NCBI GenBank assembly: GCA_023389055.1
Contig: JAEWFA010000047.1
Location: 1 to 64,000, forward strand
Reading direction: 5' to 3'
DNA from: Pseudomonadota bacterium
GTDB taxonomy: Bacteria > Pseudomonadota > Gammaproteobacteria > Burkholderiales > Burkholderiaceae_E
DNA: 64,000 nt
Below the pieces are notes generated by a model. It did not search any database and was not told the origin of the DNA. It worked only from the letters and a program-made list of their open reading frames with translations. Position 1 is the stretch's first letter, and each line of letters starts with the position of its first letter. A program made the position numbers and the translations under genes. This document shows, in pieces, positions 61,254 through 64,000 of this stretch.

Positions 61254-61574
61254 ATGAATCTAGCCATCTCCGCACCCGACGTCGGCCTCACGCCCGCGAT
61301 TCGCCAGTACATCGAGACGAAGCTCGAGCGCATCCAGCGCCATTTCGACGAACCCATCGGCGCCACGGTAAACCTGAGCACCGACCGCCTGGTGCAACGC
61401 GCGGCGGTGACGCTGCACGTACGCGGCAACGATCTCTTCGCCGAATCGAGCGACGCCGATCTTTATGCGGCGATCGACGCACTGACCGACAAACTCGACA
61501 GGCAGGTGGCGAAATACAAGGAAAAACGCGACGGCTTCGACCACGACTCGGTGAAATTCCGGCCGGAATCCTGA
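61254..61574 (+). CDS. hpf: Ribosome hibernation promoting factor, short form
   Basis: Binds 30S and promotes 100S ribosome dimers. The 106-residue product has the S30AE/HPF fold: N-L-x-I-S-x-x-D-V-G-L-T-P-A-I-R-Q-Y-I-E-T-K-L-E-R-I and the D-L-Y-A-A-I-D-A-L-T-D-K-L-D-R-Q-V helix. No C-terminal dimerisation domain, so it is the short type. 100 bp after rpoN. Confidence 0.94.
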   Translation: MNLAISAPDVGLTPAIRQYIETKLERIQRHFDEPIGATVNLSTDRLVQRAAVTLHVRGNDLFAESSDADLYAAIDALTDKLDRQVAKYKEKRDGFDHDSVKFRPES

Positions 61575-61624
61575 GTCCCGAGCGCGGCTTCCGTGGTTTT
61601 GCTGCAATGCGGAAAACTTGGCGG

Positions 61625-61653
61625 TTGTACCCGCGCGGCGGGGTGGCTATGAT
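61625..61653 (+). promoter_or_regulatory. Probable sigma-70 promoter of ptsN
   Basis: TTGTAC at 61625-61630 and TATGAT at 61648-61653 with exactly 17 bp spacing. It lies in the 162-bp hpf-ptsN gap and gives a leader of ~76 nt to the ATG at 61737. The -10 is 5 of 6 consensus, the -35 is weak. Confidence 0.5.
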
Positions 61654-61736
61654 CCCCGTCTTTCGGCACTCGCCGCAGCGGGTGTTGCTCCATGTTGCAT
61701 AGCAGCGCCCCGGTCGCCCCCGTGAGCGGTCTTTCG

Positions 61737-62204
61737 ATGAATCGGCTCTCCCGGTTGCTCCCCCCCCAGAACATCGTGCTCGACCTCCCGGTCACGAGCA
61801 AGAAGCGACTGTTCGAGCAGGTGGGGTTGCTGTTCGAGAACAACCACGGCATCGAGCGCGGGAAAGTGTTCGATTCGCTGTTCGCGCGCGAGCGCCTGGG
61901 GTCCACGGGCTTGGGCGAAGGCGTCGCGATTCCGCACGGCCGGATCAAAGGATCGAAGGAAGCGCTTGCCGCCGTGGTCCGGCTGGCGCAGCCGATTCCG
62001 TTCGATGCGCCCGACGGCAAGCCGGTCGGGCTGCTCGTGTTCCTGCTCGTTCCGGAAGCGGCCACCGAGGAGCATCTAGAACTGCTTTCCGAGCTGGCCG
62101 AGCTGCTTGCCGACACCGCCAAGCGAGAGGCACTGCTCGCCTGCGACGATCCGGTGCGCATGCATCGGATTCTCTCGGGCGACGCGCCAGAGACGTCCGG
62201 CTGA
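61737..62204 (+). CDS. ptsN: Nitrogen PTS regulatory protein EIIA-Ntr
   Basis: Phospho-relay regulator of nitrogen, potassium and carbon metabolism. The 155-residue product has phospho-acceptor His67 in A-I-P-H-G-R-I, preceded by R-E-R-L-G-S-T-G-L-G-E-G-V. An in-frame ATG at 61692 would add 15 residues that lack family similarity. It precedes hprK as in other betaproteobacteria. Confidence 0.95.
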   Translation: MNRLSRLLPPQNIVLDLPVTSKKRLFEQVGLLFENNHGIERGKVFDSLFARERLGSTGLGEGVAIPHGRIKGSKEALAAVVRLAQPIPFDAPDGKPVGLLVFLLVPEAATEEHLELLSELAELLADTAKREALLACDDPVRMHRILSGDAPETSG

Positions 62205-62235
62205 CGGACACCGCGCGGAATCGTATGCTTCGCGC

Positions 62236-63162
62236 ATGAGCGTCACGGTCCGCGCCCTCTTCGATCAGAACCGCGAAGATCTTCGCCTGTCCTGGCTGGC
62301 CGGCGAGGCAGGCAGCGGGCGCACCGCCACGCCGGCGTCGATAGAGCCCGCCGACCTGATCGGCTACCTGAACCTGATCCACCCGAACCGGATCCACGTC
62401 TACGGCAACGCCGAGCGCGCGTACACCGAGCAACTGGATGAGGCCAGGCATCGCGCGCTCGTCTCCGAACTGGTCGCGAGCCGGCCGCCGGCGGTCATCA
62501 TCGCCGAAGGCCTCGAGCCGCCGGCCGCGCTGCTTGCCGGAGCAAGAGCAGACGACCTTCCGATGATCGCGTGCCCGCTGCCCGCGGCGCGTGTCATCGA
62601 GTCGCTGCGCGCCTACCTCTCGAAGGCGGTCGCGCCGTCGTGTTCGATGCACGGCGTGCTGATGGACGTGCTCGGCATGGGCGTGCTGATCAGCGGCGAA
62701 TCGGGGCTCGGCAAGAGCGAGCTGGCGCTTGAACTGGTCAGTCGCGGGCACGGACTCGTCGCCGACGACGTCGTCGAGTTCGCGCGCATCGCTCCGCATG
62801 CGATCGAAGGTCGCTGCCCGCAACTGCTGCGCGACCTTCTCGAAGTGCGCGGCCTCGGCCTGCTCGACATCCGCACGATCTTCGGCGAAGCGGCAGTGCG
62901 CCGGAAGATGACGCTGAAGCTCATCGTGCATCTCGTGCGACGGACGTCGATCGACGACGAGCACCAGCGCCTTCCGCTGGAGGCGCTCACCGAGGACGTG
63001 CTCGGACTGCCCATTCCGAAGGTCGTCATACCGGTGGCGGCCGGGCGCAACCTGGCGGTGCTCACCGAGGCGGCGGTGCGCAGCACGATCCTGCAACTGC
63101 GCGGCTTCGACACGACGGGCGATTTCCTTGCGCGCCAGCGCAGGATGATGGAATCGGGGTAG
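62236..63162 (+). CDS. hprK: HPr kinase/phosphorylase
   Basis: Phosphorylates and dephosphorylates HPr on a serine. The 308-residue product has an N-terminal domain (~1-130), catalytic His139 (S-M-H-G), P-loop G154-E-S-G-L-G-K-S161, the HprK signature E-V-R-G-L-G-L-L-D-I-R-T-I-F-G, and the C-terminal I-P-V-A-A-G-R-N. A TATGCT lies 6 nt before the ATG at 62236. 12 bp before rapZ. Confidence 0.96.
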   Translation: MSVTVRALFDQNREDLRLSWLAGEAGSGRTATPASIEPADLIGYLNLIHPNRIHVYGNAERAYTEQLDEARHRALVSELVASRPPAVIIAEGLEPPAALLAGARADDLPMIACPLPAARVIESLRAYLSKAVAPSCSMHGVLMDVLGMGVLISGESGLGKSELALELVSRGHGLVADDVVEFARIAPHAIEGRCPQLLRDLLEVRGLGLLDIRTIFGEAAVRRKMTLKLIVHLVRRTSIDDEHQRLPLEALTEDVLGLPIPKVVIPVAAGRNLAVLTEAAVRSTILQLRGFDTTGDFLARQRRMMESG

Positions 63163-63174
63163 GCGATCCGAGCG

Positions 63175-64000
63175 ATGCGAGTCGTACTGATCACCGGAAT
63201 CTCCGGTTCGGGCAAGTCGGTCGCCACCAACGTGCTCGAGGACGACGGGTACTTCTGCATCGACAACCTGCCGGCCCGCTTCCTCGGCGAAGTCATCGCC
63301 TCGCTACAGCAGGCCGGGCACGACAAGGTGGCCGTGTCGATCGACGCACGCAGCGGCGACTCGGTGAGCGACCTGCGCCACGTCGTCGGCGCTCTGGGGC
63401 GCTACGGCCACGACGTCAAGGTCATCTTCCTGAACGCGCGCACCGATACGCTGGTGCAGCGCTACTCGGAAACTCGGCGCCGGCACCCGCTCGCGCTGCG
63501 CGGCGGCGCAGGCCCCGACGCGCCGACGCTGATCGAATCGATCGAACGCGAGCGCGAAATGATGTCGCCGATCGAGGACGTCGGCGTATCGCTGGACACG
63601 AGCGACCTGCACCCGAACGTGCTGCGCAGCTGGGTGCGCGACGTCGTCGGCACCGATCGCGCATCGATGACGATCGTCTTCGAATCGTTCGCCTACAAGC
63701 ACGGCGTCCCGCTCGACGCCGACCTCGTCTTCGATGTCCGCTGCCTGCCGAACCCGTACTACACCCCCGAACTGCGCCCGCTCACCGGGCGCGACGCGCC
63801 GGTTGCCGAATACCTGAAGTCGATTCCGTCGGTGCAGCGGATGGTCGACCACATCGCGGACTTCCTGCAGGCTTGGCTACCGCATTACATCCTCGAGAAC
63901 CGCAGTTACCTGACCGTCGCGCTCGGCTGCACGGGCGGGCAGCACCGTTCGGTATACTGCGTCGAGGAACTGGCGCGGCGTTTCCAGCGAATCGAGCAGG
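63175..64000 (+). CDS. rapZ: RNase adapter protein RapZ (partial, 3' end off window)
   Basis: NTP-binding RNA adapter; in enterobacteria it controls GlmZ decay and amino-sugar supply. The N-terminal 275 residues are in the window: P-loop G-I-S-G-S-G-K-S, D-N-L-P-A, R-R-R-H-P-L, F-E-S-F-A-Y-K-H-G-V-P and the C-terminal V-A-L-G-C-T-G-G-Q-H-R-S-V-Y. Only ~15 residues are missing. Follows hprK as is usual outside the gammaproteobacteria. Confidence 0.95.
   Translation, partial: MRVVLITGISGSGKSVATNVLEDDGYFCIDNLPARFLGEVIASLQQAGHDKVAVSIDARSGDSVSDLRHVVGALGRYGHDVKVIFLNARTDTLVQRYSETRRRHPLALRGGAGPDAPTLIESIEREREMMSPIEDVGVSLDTSDLHPNVLRSWVRDVVGTDRASMTIVFESFAYKHGVPLDADLVFDVRCLPNPYYTPELRPLTGRDAPVAEYLKSIPSVQRMVDHIADFLQAWLPHYILENRSYLTVALGCTGGQHRSVYCVEELARRFQRIEQ

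Overview
The window is a 64-kb piece of a high-GC betaproteobacterial chromosome, most likely order Burkholderiales. The evidence is gene order: sspA-sspB beside petABC, mscL-nif3-htrA, the minus-strand run mlaFEDACB-ABC2-bolA-murA-his-hinT-tatABC, and the plus-strand run kdsD-kdsC-lptCAB-rpoN-hpf-ptsN-hprK-rapZ. Almost everything is core housekeeping, densely packed, with many ATGA or GTGA stop/start overlaps. Both ends are cut: gph runs off the left edge, where the first ~30 bases look degraded, and rapZ runs off the right edge.

Layout. 1-4904: gph, rpe, apaG, mltA, dsbC and a UbiH-family hydroxylase. 4996-6400: tRNA-Phe, an exact 21-bp copy of its 3' end, an IS3-type transposase remnant, a DUF305 membrane protein and a 97-residue unknown; this looks like the scar of an integrated element. 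6470-11900: an accessory stretch with an SDR, a decayed PEP-mutase-like gene, a Bcr/CflA-like MFS pump, a decayed DHA2-type pump, a pair of zinc-ribbon membrane proteins and a ferritin-like protein. 12019-22329: DUF3014, gdhA, SDR, rlpA, a ubiquinone block (ubiJ, Tim44-like, ubiE, DUF971), a large unrecognised protein, a HIT protein and a YqaA membrane protein. 22374-28398: ilvA, hemA-prfA-prmC, grxD, uspA and a small membrane protein. 28367-32128: a second MCE lipid transporter and tRNA-Thr. 32154-36585: sspB, sspA and the bc1 complex genes. 36844-39330: mscL, nif3, htrA. 39333-55561: one long minus-strand series (Mla transporter, ABC-2 exporter, bolA, murA, the complete his set except hisZ/hisN, hinT, tat). 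55637-64000: Kdo and LPS-transport genes, sigma-54 and the nitrogen-PTS genes.

How they work together. The right half is an envelope-assembly region: kdsD/kdsC make Kdo, lptABC move LPS outward, Mla keeps phospholipids out of the outer leaflet, murA starts peptidoglycan synthesis, and TatABC exports folded proteins such as the Rieske protein encoded in the same window. Histidine biosynthesis is nearly complete in one run.

Most unusual points: an uninterrupted hisD-hisC gene fusion of 797 codons; a ~238-bp nested inverted-repeat element inserted between kdsC and lptC; an SspB with a very long disordered linker before its ClpX-binding tail; a purine/pyrimidine repeat family (GGGTGAAG) that supplies coding ends of tatC and kdsC; and several genes whose -10 box sits 6-10 nt before the start codon, suggesting leaderless or nearly leaderless mRNAs.
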